A stretch of 64,000 nucleotides of DNA. Source: Mucilaginibacter conchicola (GTDB lineage Bacteria > Bacteroidota > Bacteroidia > Sphingobacteriales > Sphingobacteriaceae). Location of the stretch: contig NZ_QWDC01000003.1 in assembly GCF_003432115.1 (NCBI RefSeq), forward strand, positions 806,001-870,000, read 5' to 3'. The notes under the pieces are model-generated. The model saw nothing but the letters and a program-made list of their open reading frames with translations, did no database searches and was not told where the DNA came from. Shown here one piece after another: positions 42,257-50,435 of the stretch. The position numbers and the translations under genes are program-made. Every line of letters starts with the position of its first letter. Within the stretch, counting starts at the first letter, position 1.

Positions 42257-43209
42257 CCAAAGCCATTAAACCCGAAGCCAGCTTTTTGGATCCCGCCAAA
42301 GACAGCCAGAGCGTCAAGGTCAACGGCTGCCTACTGACCTTCAATCATCTGTCCAAGGTGTACTGGCCCGAAGACCGTATTACCAAAAGGGATATGTTCA
42401 ATTACTACGACCAGGTCGCTGAATACATGGTGCCGTACCTGAAGGACCGCCCGATGTCGCTTAACCGTTTTCCGAACGGCATCTATGGCCCCAGCTTTTA
42501 CCAGAAAAATGTCAAGGATAAAGTCCCTGGCTGTATGGCGACCATGCCGCATACCAATGACAAAGGCGAGGAAAAAGAGTATCTCGTCGCTACCAATAAA
42601 GCCAGCCTGCTCTGGATGGCCTCGCTTGGTTGTATCGAGATCAACCCCTGGTTCAGCCGGGTTCAATCAGCTGGTAATCCCGATTTCTGCGTGATCGATC
42701 TGGATCCGGACAAACAGCATTTTGACCAGGTGGTCAGCGCTGCACAGGAAATCAAAAAGGTACTGGATGCCATCGGCGTAACTGCCTATCCCAAAACATC
42801 CGGCTCGACAGGCATGCATATCTATATCCCGTTAGGTGCCAAGTACACTTACGACCAAAGCCAAATGTTCGCCAAGATCATTGTCTCACTAGTCCACAAA
42901 CAGATCCCGGAGTACACCAGCATGGAGCGGATGGTCAGGAAGCGAGGCGGAAAAATGTACCTTGACTTTCTGCAGAACCGGCCCGACGCCACCATCGCGG
43001 GCGTCTACTCGTTACGCCCTAAACCGGGCGCGACCGTTTCCATGCCTCTCAGTTGGGATGAAGTGAAACCCGGCCTGACCATGCGCGATTTTACGATCCA
43101 CAACGCCATTCAAAGATTAAAAGAAACAGGTGACCTTTTCCGGGGTGTACTCGGTAAAGGGATCGACCTGGAAAAAACTACAGAAAAAGCTCAATCAATA
43201 TTTCAATAA
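42253..43209 (+). CDS. LigD-type primase-polymerase (AEP family)
   Basis: A 318-residue polymerase of the archaeo-eukaryotic primase type, like the polymerase domain of LigD. The catalytic carboxylates are D149 and D151 in CVIDLDPD and D238 in YLDFLQN; His189 in SGSTGMHIYIPL contacts the nucleotide. WPEDRITKRDMFNYYDQVAEYMVPYL is the typical N-terminal opening. These enzymes fill short gaps, often with ribonucleotides, during end joining. In most LigD proteins the domain is fused to the ligase; here it is a separate chain, coupled by an ATGA overlap to the ExoIII-ligase gene. No Ku gene is in the window. Confidence 0.93.
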   Translation: MTKAIKPEASFLDPAKDSQSVKVNGCLLTFNHLSKVYWPEDRITKRDMFNYYDQVAEYMVPYLKDRPMSLNRFPNGIYGPSFYQKNVKDKVPGCMATMPHTNDKGEEKEYLVATNKASLLWMASLGCIEINPWFSRVQSAGNPDFCVIDLDPDKQHFDQVVSAAQEIKKVLDAIGVTAYPKTSGSTGMHIYIPLGAKYTYDQSQMFAKIIVSLVHKQIPEYTSMERMVRKRGGKMYLDFLQNRPDATIAGVYSLRPKPGATVSMPLSWDEVKPGLTMRDFTIHNAIQRLKETGDLFRGVLGKGIDLEKTTEKAQSIFQ

Positions 43210-43211
43210 AC

Positions 43212-43997
43212 ATGACAAAAAAACACGGGTTAATGATTGATATGGACGGCGTGATATACGCGGGAGAGGAGCTCATTGAGGGCGGCGAAATTTTCGTTAG
43301 GCGCTTACTCAAAGCAAAGATCCCCTTCACCTTTCTGTCCAATAACAGTGCACGCAGCCGGCGTGAAGCTGTTGAAAAATTGGAAGAACTGGGCGTAAAA
43401 GGCATTACCGAAGAACATATCTACACCAGCGCCATGGCAACCGCGACCTTTCTGAAAAACGAGTTTCCCGGTTGCAGTGCTTTCGTACTAGGCGAGGGCG
43501 GATTGCTAAAAAGCCTGGAGCACAACGGCATTAAACTCGTAGATAAGAAACCCGACTTTGTAATCCTGGGCGAGGGGATGGACTTCGATTTGAAAGACGT
43601 TCGCGCTGCCGTCGATATGATTCTTGATGGTGTGCGCTTTATCGCTACTAACCGTGACCCAACGCCGCGAAAGGCGGGCTGGAACAACCTAGGTATCGCC
43701 GCTACCGCCGCCATGATCGAAGAAGGCAGCGGCCGCGAAGCTTTTGTGATCGGCAAGCCCAGCCCCGTTATGATGCGCTCGGCCAGCATGTATATGGGTC
43801 TCAAAGCGGAGCAAATCACCGTGATTGGCGATACCATGGAAACCGATATTATTGGCGGCCTATATATGGGCTTTAAAACTGTCCTGGTGTTATCCGGCAT
43901 CGCCGATAAAAAACAAGTCGACCGGTATGCTTATAAGCCAAACCTGATTGTCGATAGCGTAGACCAGATCAGGTTTCCATTGGAATGGTGGTCTTAG
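43212..43997 (+). CDS. NagD-like HAD-IIA phosphatase
   Basis: A 261-residue HAD hydrolase of the NagD type. The nucleophile is Asp10 in MIDMDGVIYAG, with Asp12 as acid/base; FLSNNSARSR gives motif II, the Lys is in VIGKPSP, and GDTMETDIIGG completes the metal site. Large cap type C2. Typical substrates are phosphorylated sugars or nucleotides. It starts 2 bases after the polymerase stop, so it is probably in the same operon; a role in supplying or cleaning DNA ends or nucleotides is only inferred. Confidence 0.88.
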   Translation: MTKKHGLMIDMDGVIYAGEELIEGGEIFVRRLLKAKIPFTFLSNNSARSRREAVEKLEELGVKGITEEHIYTSAMATATFLKNEFPGCSAFVLGEGGLLKSLEHNGIKLVDKKPDFVILGEGMDFDLKDVRAAVDMILDGVRFIATNRDPTPRKAGWNNLGIAATAAMIEEGSGREAFVIGKPSPVMMRSASMYMGLKAEQITVIGDTMETDIIGGLYMGFKTVLVLSGIADKKQVDRYAYKPNLIVDSVDQIRFPLEWWS

Positions 43998-44185
43998 ACC
44001 TTGAACAAACACCCTTGTTCAAGTGATGTAGACAACGGTATGCATCCTGCACAATAGCGGGATAGATATGCCAATTAATGATAGATCTGTTGACTATCGG
44101 CAGGGAGCCACAGTGCCAGCGTTTTCATACACATAGTAGCGGCAACCCGGTTCATCATGGTGGGGGTATGCTAAAACCTCTGAAA

Positions 44186-44653
44186 TTAGTCATGGTCCTT
44201 CTTTTCTTCTAATTTTAAAGTAAGCCGGTAAGCCAATGTTGCTGTCACCGCAAATACAATATGTGCGGGGATTCGTTGGAGGTAATAATGGTCATATTTG
44301 ATCAGCGGCGGAAAGGGGTGTGCTTTAAACGTACCTTTCCAGATCAGCAAACCCAGTAACCCGCTGACGGCCCCGAGTATCAAAGCGTTCAAGACCGAAT
44401 GCCTGATCTTTTTGGTTTCCCATAACTCCACATAAACAGCCGCGAATACAAAACCCATTGCAAAATGCGCACCCCAGCCTGCCAGTTGACTGGCCTGTTT
44501 AGACAAACCCGGCGCTAAACGTTTGATCATTGTCGCCAGATGTTCTGGCTCCCTGAAATTCTCACCGAAGATTCTGGACATCAGATCGCTGTCAGCCGTC
44601 ATAACCGAAGTTCCGGCGATACCGGCGATGAGCGTTTTAGAAAGCTGATTCAT
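44186..44653 (-). CDS. hypothetical integral membrane protein
   Basis: A 155-residue protein with about four hydrophobic segments: LIAGIAGTSVMTADSDL, GWGAHFAMGFVFAAVYVEL, LNALILGAVSGLLGLLIW and IPAHIVFAVTATLAYRL. GWGAHFAMG and the PAHI segment suggest a conserved family of small membrane proteins, but I cannot name it with confidence. The C terminus is charged (LKLEEKKDHD). It lies downstream of the 44772 gene and the Hsp20 gene, on the same strand. Confidence 0.75.
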   Translation of the reverse strand: MNQLSKTLIAGIAGTSVMTADSDLMSRIFGENFREPEHLATMIKRLAPGLSKQASQLAGWGAHFAMGFVFAAVYVELWETKKIRHSVLNALILGAVSGLLGLLIWKGTFKAHPFPPLIKYDHYYLQRIPAHIVFAVTATLAYRLTLKLEEKKDHD

Positions 44654-44760
44654 GCCGACGTGAAAACAATTTCCATGCCGAAGCCCGGGCAGGCTGGAAG
44701 GCGCCTATTGAGCTGTCCAAACGTAGCAAAACGTCTGTTAAAGTATATAATACACAAAGA

Positions 44761-44787
44761 AAAACGGGAATCTATGATCCCCGTTTT
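44761..44787 (-). terminator. terminator overlapping the end of the 44772 gene
   Basis: AAAACGGG and CCCGTTTT arms with a short loop containing the stop codon of the leftward gene. Read leftward the stem ends in TTTTT. It probably ends the 45558-44772 transcript. Confidence 0.6.
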
Positions 44788-45089
44788 TCAATTGGATGAC
44801 TTTCATCCCGGATAGCTTGTTGTCGGAATAACTCTTTCGTGACCAGCGCACAATTATCGGATAGTTCGCTGAGCTTGCAACATAGTGTTCTTAACCTCAG
44901 TGGCAAACCACTGCTGCTTTCCACCAGGTCGAGATGCAGCACCGCCTGACCGGTATGATCTTCATGACCGGTCAGTTGCTGAAATACGGATTCCGCAAAT
45001 TTTCGGTCAGTGCCCAGAAAATATTGCGCACAGCGCTTAAACCCCGAAGGCGTCCGGAAGCTGATCATCAGATCAAAATCGGTTTTCAT
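44772..45089 (-). CDS. hypothetical protein downstream of hsp20
   Basis: A 105-residue soluble protein (MKTDFDLMISFRTPSGFKRC...). It has one central Leu-rich stretch (LHLDLVESSSGLPLRLRTLCCKLSELS). No family is recognised. It lies 25 bases after the Hsp20 stop and ends in a terminator, so it is probably cotranscribed with Hsp20. Confidence 0.6.
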   Translation of the reverse strand: MKTDFDLMISFRTPSGFKRCAQYFLGTDRKFAESVFQQLTGHEDHTGQAVLHLDLVESSSGLPLRLRTLCCKLSELSDNCALVTKELFRQQAIRDESHPIEKRGS

Positions 45090-45114
45090 ACCTGAAACAG
45101 ATTACGGAATAAAA

Positions 45115-45558
45115 TTATTTGATCTCGATCTGACGGCGTACCGGTTTGGCTTCCTCGCGTTTGGCAATATCGATCATTAAAACGCCATCGGTGTAAACGG
45201 CGTTAATGCCTTCAGCGTTGGCGCTTTCCGGCAGCGTGAAAGAGCGCACAAATGAGCTGTAGCTGTACTCGCGTTTGCTGTAATTCTTTTGTGTTGCGCT
45301 GTTCTCGTTTTGTTGCTCCACCGAAACGGTAAGCACATTTTGCTCCAGGCTGAGCCTGAAATGTTCTTTTTTCAGGCCCGGTGCAGCCAGCTCTACATGA
45401 TAGTGATCTTCGGACTCGCTGATATTTACCGCCGGTACGCGGGCGACCATGCGGTCATTAAAAAGTGTGTCACCGAAGATTGGAGCAAATACGTCAGAAA
45501 AGCCTGGGAATACAAAGTGATTGTTCGTGTTGGCGGGATTAAATTTAACCAGTGTCAT
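45115..45558 (-). CDS. Hsp20/alpha-crystallin small heat-shock protein
   Basis: A 147-residue small heat-shock protein. The alpha-crystallin domain runs from VNISESEDHYHVELAAPGLKKEHF to GINAVYTDGVLMIDIAKRE, with the conserved GVL motif near the end, and the C-terminal IxI motif (QIEI) that packs against neighbouring dimers. It holds unfolded proteins for refolding by other chaperones, in the cytoplasm. A strong AAGGAGG lies 7 bases before the ATG, which is unusual here. Direct repeats upstream may bind a regulator. Confidence 0.95.
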   Translation of the reverse strand: MTLVKFNPANTNNHFVFPGFSDVFAPIFGDTLFNDRMVARVPAVNISESEDHYHVELAAPGLKKEHFRLSLEQNVLTVSVEQQNENSATQKNYSKREYSYSSFVRSFTLPESANAEGINAVYTDGVLMIDIAKREEAKPVRRQIEIK

Positions 45559-45565
45559 GGGTTGT

Positions 45566-45572
45566 CCTCCTT
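45566..45572 (-). promoter_or_regulatory. strong Shine-Dalgarno site of the hsp20 gene
   Basis: Read leftward the sequence is AAGGAGG, 7 bases before the ATG. Most genes in the window lack such a site, so high translation of the heat-shock protein is likely. Confidence 0.7.
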
Positions 45573-45584
45573 AATTTTTTAATG

Positions 45585-45616
45585 ATTAAACGAATGAAAT
45601 TAATTAAACTAATGAA
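45585..45616. promoter_or_regulatory. direct repeats upstream of hsp20
   Basis: ATTAAACGAATGAA (45585-45598) and ATTAAACTAATGAA (45603-45616) differ at one base and start 18 bases apart. They lie just upstream of the Hsp20 start and could be a regulator binding site. Confidence 0.35.
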
Positions 45617-46276
45617 CTGATTACAAGGCGTGTGCCAGTCATACAGCCCTGGCTCTTTCCTGAAATTTTTTCAGAAAAAGTGAAAAAATTTCAGTTTCAT
45701 CTGTCAAAATATCGGAGAACCTGTGCTCCGCATCTGTTGGTTTGCCCAAAGGATAATTCTACAATCACACTGTCTATTAAGGATTGCCGAGATATGGAGT
45801 AATACAGCCCCTGATGGCGGCAATTAAGGCTGTTTTGGTAAGCATACGAGCGATGCTTTAATTGCAGCTCAGGTACAGGCGACCACAGTGACTCCGGACT
45901 GGTGTTGAAGGGGTGATCGCGCGCAGCAACGAGGCCAGAGTGGTGAGCATCAAAATGGCAGACGCAGAGTACATGGTTCGCAAACTCCTCTAAGAAAATA
46001 AAGCATACATCTTTATCTTAGGGTTTAGTTTTCAATTACTGGAAAGTTTCAAAAGCTGCTTTTGTAAAGTTCTGATATTTGTATTTCATCATTTGTTTCA
46101 ACTATGCCGCATTCATTACGATCGGAGCTAATTTTAGGTAGGTCCCCGATTGTGTCACCCCCGCAGAAATTATTCTCTACGCAAACTTGAAAAGTAGTAA
46201 GGTAACGGCTAAAAAATGAATGTTTTTTCGCCGCAAGTCGCTGCCGGAGGTGAAGCCACAGTTGGCGGTAGTTTCG
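45617..46276. other. intergenic region with a umuC fragment
   Basis: About 660 bases between the hsp20 unit and the S41 peptidase. It holds the umuC remnant at 45912-46014 but no intact gene. Confidence 0.4.
45912..46014 (+). pseudogene. umuC fragment
   Basis: About 100 bases closely resemble positions 8214-8316 of the umuC gene. The translation reads VIARSNEARVVSIKMADAEY, then MVRKLL, a stop (TAA), and ENKAYIF. The matching stretch in the intact gene reads VIARSNEAKAVGIKMADAEF and MVRKLLQENKARIF. It is a stray fragment that cannot make a polymerase. Confidence 0.8.
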
Positions 46277-47386
46277 TTAATTATGGGTCTTTAACAAATG
46301 TTTTATAGCTGCGTCCGATACGGGGTCATTCAAGTTCAGCAGATCATTTCGGGTATTTAGAACACGAATATCAACGGGTGCGCCGATACCTTCATAACAA
46401 ACCATTTTGTTGTCGTAGTACCGCTCATTAGAAAGTGAAATAAGCCAGCCATTTGGCAGTGTAAAGCCATACATATTTGAGTATATACCTCGTGTGTTTG
46501 AACCGACAATTTTTACATTGGGTAGTTCTCTCATTATTGAAGCAAATAAATCTCCGGCGCTTACTGTTTTATCATTCGTTAATACGACCACAGGTTTTGT
46601 AAATTGAAAATTACCTTTAGGCTCTGTGTACCATGTTTCAAGTTTCCCAAAATCTTCATATCCTCCTGCTCTTATCCTTGTTTTTTTATGCATACCAATT
46701 ACTTTACCAGCTGTAAACCTGCCAGCAACTTCGTAAGCAAATTCATCATTGCCGCCAATATTATCTCTTACATCCACGATCATTGATTTGACTTCTTTAA
46801 AACTTGCAAACAGCGTATCCAATAGTTTGCCTGCAACTACTGCATCAGGCACATTATCGGAATTTTGATCAACGAAGCACCTGTTGAAACGCAGGTATCC
46901 GATACCATTTGAAGTCGAATAAGCAAACAGAGGTACATGATTAAATTCAGGACCTAAGTATCGCAGGGCTGTAAAACGTTTTTGCATTAGGGAAGAATTT
47001 ACCATTTGCCAAAACTTATTCCGCAGGCTATCCGTTGGGAACTCTTTCACGAACTGCGAAGGTTTTACAGATTTGAATTGCTTGATTCCCGGAACGATAA
47101 CATTGATATGATTGTCATGAAAAGGTGCCAGCATCAGAGAAAAAACCGTATACAACGAATCATCAGATGTATGGGGATTTATTTGGGGTCTATATTTCTG
47201 ATAGGTGGCATGCCAGTCAATATTCCTTAACTTAAAGAAGGCATAGTTATCTTCGAAAGTATGCCACAACACTTCAAAATTTAATTCCGGTTTTGAAATA
47301 GTCGTGTCCTTTGGATATGATACCGGATTTTGGGCAAAAACGAAACTAACTGAAAGGGATAGCAATCCGAGGATAATGTTTTTCAT
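46277..47386 (-). CDS. S41-family (C-terminal processing-like) peptidase, secreted
   Basis: A 369-residue secreted protein. The signal peptide is MKNIILGLLSLSVSFVFAQ. The S41 core shows VKSMIVDVRDNIGGNDEFAYEVA (the DxRxNxGG motif) and the catalytic Ser in VVVLTNDKTVSAGDLFASIM. The expected Lys lies further on. It lacks an obvious PDZ domain and starts with a tri-helical N-terminal part, as in small S41 proteins of this phylum. Probably a periplasmic or outer-membrane peptidase. Lies next to a serine hydrolase gene, on the same strand. Confidence 0.85.
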   Translation of the reverse strand: MKNIILGLLSLSVSFVFAQNPVSYPKDTTISKPELNFEVLWHTFEDNYAFFKLRNIDWHATYQKYRPQINPHTSDDSLYTVFSLMLAPFHDNHINVIVPGIKQFKSVKPSQFVKEFPTDSLRNKFWQMVNSSLMQKRFTALRYLGPEFNHVPLFAYSTSNGIGYLRFNRCFVDQNSDNVPDAVVAGKLLDTLFASFKEVKSMIVDVRDNIGGNDEFAYEVAGRFTAGKVIGMHKKTRIRAGGYEDFGKLETWYTEPKGNFQFTKPVVVLTNDKTVSAGDLFASIMRELPNVKIVGSNTRGIYSNMYGFTLPNGWLISLSNERYYDNKMVCYEGIGAPVDIRVLNTRNDLLNLNDPVSDAAIKHLLKTHN

Positions 47387-47409
47387 TTTAAAATTTCTAA
47401 TCTCACGTT

Positions 47410-48543
47410 TTAGCCTCCATTTTCAAATAGCGGCATCAAGGCATCAAATAAGTCACCCGCCCTGTTACAGTTCGTTAAAAAGACAAAACCTCTTTTTAAA
47501 TCTTTATACATAACGAAATAACCTGTGAAATCACCATTATTTCCGCTGTGCATATATCTGATGCCATAATTGGTTTTTTTTATGGCCAAACCAAGTCCCC
47601 AATCATCAGCTTCGTCAGAATCGGGAACCTTGATCTGCGGTTCAAACATCTCTTTAAAACTCTTTTTTGATAATCCTTTTTCGTCCATCAGCGCAATTAT
47701 AAAATTTGCGTAATCAATTGCGTTGGTATGCAACCCGCCTGCTGCACTAAATTCTTCAAACTTTTTTAATTTGCCCGGCTTATTACTGCCATCACCTTCA
47801 TTTTGACGGTACCCCGTTACTTTGTGTTGTGCAACATATTTGTTCCAGCCAAAATAGGCGTGTTTCATTCCAAGGGGCTTACAAACCTCTTTATCAACGG
47901 TATCAGACAGACTTTTTAAATCAGTATGCAATAAGTGCGCAATAACATTAACCAAATATTGATACCCTTCCCCTGAATAATTATAGGCAGTACCGGGATT
48001 AAACTTCAAATATTGAGCGCCTTTGGCTACATGAAGAGCTGAATCAGCAGGCTCATATTCATGCCAGTTTGGTAAACCTGAAGTATGGGATAAGAGCATT
48101 CTTGCTGTGATCAATTTGTTTCGACCATCATATTCGATTTCCGGGTAAGGTAGATATTTATATAATGGAGTGTCAATATTTATAATACCTCTTTCCTTCA
48201 TTTTCATTATAAAATAAGCAAATACAGGTTTGCTCATAGAACATGCCTCGTATATAGAGTTCCGGTCAGCTTTGCTTTTATTTTTTAAATTGGAATATCC
48301 GAATTCATTATGATAAACTATTTTCCCATCATCAATGAATGCAATTGATACGCTTGGTAAACGAAAAGTATCAACCTGCTTTTTAATGAAGTGGTCAATA
48401 TCATAAGCGCTCACTTTTTTCCCGTTTAAAGCAGTTACTGATCGGCAGGAATACTGAATTACTATAAGAAGAAGGGTAATGAATAAAAATAAAATCTTTC
48501 TACTTCGTTTCACAGGACATATAGATTTTACGTTATTGAGCAA
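47410..48543 (-). CDS. secreted serine hydrolase, beta-lactamase/class C fold
   Basis: A 377-residue protein. The N terminus is a membrane-targeting segment (ILFLFITLLLIVIQYSC, likely lipoprotein). The SxxK motif is Ser102-Met-Ser-Lys105 in EACSMSKPVFAYF. The Tyr motif is near YNYSGEGYQYLVN and the third motif HSGNNG near residue 340. These are the marks of penicillin-binding-like serine hydrolases; the real substrate may be an ester or peptide, not a drug. The start is TTG at 48543, as no ATG is nearby. It may be cotranscribed with the S41 peptidase. Confidence 0.85.
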   Translation of the reverse strand: MLNNVKSICPVKRSRKILFLFITLLLIVIQYSCRSVTALNGKKVSAYDIDHFIKKQVDTFRLPSVSIAFIDDGKIVYHNEFGYSNLKNKSKADRNSIYEACSMSKPVFAYFIMKMKERGIINIDTPLYKYLPYPEIEYDGRNKLITARMLLSHTSGLPNWHEYEPADSALHVAKGAQYLKFNPGTAYNYSGEGYQYLVNVIAHLLHTDLKSLSDTVDKEVCKPLGMKHAYFGWNKYVAQHKVTGYRQNEGDGSNKPGKLKKFEEFSAAGGLHTNAIDYANFIIALMDEKGLSKKSFKEMFEPQIKVPDSDEADDWGLGLAIKKTNYGIRYMHSGNNGDFTGYFVMYKDLKRGFVFLTNCNRAGDLFDALMPLFENGG

Positions 48544-48595
48544 AATTATTTTGTGCCTAAAAGAATAAATAGCATGAATTTAGCCATTAAGGATT

Positions 48596-49390
48596 TTATG
48601 ATCTCTTATATTCCATCGGCAGAAAACCTGTGATATGCTTGAATGTTCTAATAAAGTGGTTTTGATCGAAAAAGCCGCAAGTTAACGCAATATCAGTCAG
48701 GGTCAATTTCGATGATTTAATCAGCGTAAGCGACTTTTCTATTTTTATGCGGCGTTTATATTCTCCTATAGTACAATGGAAATATTTTGGAAAGTTTTTT
48801 GACAATGTTACGGGATGCATATTCGTTATTAGCGCCAGTTCCTGCAATGATACTTTTTCATCCGGGTTATCACGCAAGTATTCTTCAACGGCACTTATCC
48901 AAAGCGGGAGTTTGTTTGTCTGGCCATGATATTGTTCCTGGCTTATTAATTGAAACAATAACATTTGGATAGATATTTCTGATAAAGAGTCATAAGTAAG
49001 CAATTCTTTGTAAATCTTTATCATTAAAAACTTGAATTCCGGATTTTTCGAAATAGCAACGCTTGCTTGTGCGTCGTTAAGGTCAAACTGAGCAAAAAAA
49101 CTCTCCTCTAATTCTAGGTTAACCCTTCGGGAAGGTTCAGCGACTTTTATGACCTGATGCATTTCGCCGGAACTGTAATATTGAATACTACCTGGACTGA
49201 TATCAAAAGCATCTCTTTTCTTCTCCACGCAACCACCTTGTATCATAAAGCTTAAGTGAGCATTTTCGTGGCAATGCATAGCGCTATTATAATCATAGAT
49301 ATGATAATCCGTAACACATGCAATAATGCCATTTATATTTTTCTCACAGGTTACTTCGCCTGAATATAGACCTTTTTTAAAAGTAAGCAT
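48596..49390 (-). CDS. AraC-family transcriptional regulator
   Basis: About 264 residues from the ATG at 49390 (MLTFKKGLYSGEV); a TTG at 49399 is also open. The N-terminal half is a cupin-like sensing domain (NAHLSFMIQGGCVEKKRDAFDISPGSIQYYSSGEMHQV). The C-terminal AraC double helix-turn-helix is VSLQELALITNMHPVTLSKNFPKYF and LTDIALTCGFFDQNHFIRTFKHITGFLPMEY. It probably regulates the downstream serine hydrolase and S41 peptidase, which lie just after it on the same strand. The ligand is unknown. Confidence 0.88.
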   Translation of the reverse strand: MLTFKKGLYSGEVTCEKNINGIIACVTDYHIYDYNSAMHCHENAHLSFMIQGGCVEKKRDAFDISPGSIQYYSSGEMHQVIKVAEPSRRVNLELEESFFAQFDLNDAQASVAISKNPEFKFLMIKIYKELLTYDSLSEISIQMLLFQLISQEQYHGQTNKLPLWISAVEEYLRDNPDEKVSLQELALITNMHPVTLSKNFPKYFHCTIGEYKRRIKIEKSLTLIKSSKLTLTDIALTCGFFDQNHFIRTFKHITGFLPMEYKRS

Positions 49391-50435
49391 ACCTAACAAT
49401 CATTATATACTTCCATTTTTCGAACTTTAGTTTTATAGTAATACCGGCAAATAAATTACCGCTGATGTTCCCGTGCCAGGCGCCGCACCTGTGTTGCCTG
49501 CGGGAGGTTTTGCGCTTTACACGTATGGTGCTAAGTTCTTGGATAGACTCAACCTAATGAATAATTCAGTAAAGCGTTTGCCTAATTTACTTCAAAATAT
49601 TTTCAATACAATCATTTTCTATATAACAATTATTTATTGCCAGGTAATCTGATAATGGCATTGGAACGTGTAAATACCATTTTTTTCGAACTGAAGAATG
49701 TGATGCTGTAAATGGTGATCGTGGCCTGCCTTTTCAATATTCCTATCGTAGACGTCAAATCTGAATTTAAACAAATTTGACATTACTGCTCGAGGCATTG
49801 CTATGGGAAATGAGGCCGGCGAAGCAGGCATGGTGTTATTACACAAGTCCGTAGCACCATATCCTGCTGTCAAAGCTGCCGATCATCAGTTAAAGGATTA
49901 TGTGATCATCAATTGAGTTCCTTTTATTTTTTATGTACAGGCGCGAAGTACTGCTGAATGTTCAAATCCTAATTAATGAGCGGTCTTGGCTACAGAGCTC
50001 TGAGGTTGGTTACGCTAAAATATTTGTAACGAAGGCTGACAACAGGTTTAGGATGAAGTTACTCTTTCGAATAGATGGCGTTATCTTGAAAGCAAAATCG
50101 CAATCTATTGCAAGATTTTTGACTTGCATCAACCCGGTGGTAGCTTCATTAAACAAAAAAAGGGGTGCAGACCTCTATGGTCACCCGTTTTAGTTTGCGG
50201 GCATGCGCTCAAAATCTAACCTGGCAGGGTTTCCAAAAACCGGGCTTTTGGTGCGACCTTGTTTTAATGATCGGTTCTTTGTAGCATGGCCGGTGATTAT
50301 CATTTTATTTTAACAACAAGCCGTCAAAACATCTATCCAATATTCAATTATTTATCCGGCAACATCTTACGCAATTAGAATACGACCAGAGCAAAGTCAT
50401 CCGGCCTTACCCAATGATAATCCACAGATTTACAT
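49391..50435. other. 1-kb region without an intact gene
   Basis: Several short frames exist, none convincing. One, 49803-49916 on the plus strand (MGNEAGEAGMVLLHKSVA...), reads like the end of a lost protein but is only 37 residues and unrecognised. A hairpin at about 50158-50188 with a T run on the minus strand may terminate the AraC gene at 50436. Confidence 0.35.
50158..50188 (-). terminator. possible terminator of the 50436 AraC gene
   Basis: GGGTG...CACCC arms with internal pairing, and a run of seven T in the leftward direction. It lies about 250 bases past the stop, so its link to that gene is uncertain. Confidence 0.3.

Noticed and set aside
40349..43209. Classical Ku-dependent end-joining operon
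   Set aside because: No Ku-like gene is seen next to the ligase and polymerase, so the classic system is not claimed.
49634..49873. Minus-strand frame of 79 codons
   Set aside because: No family features, and it lies in a region of decayed sequence with a competing short frame on the plus strand.
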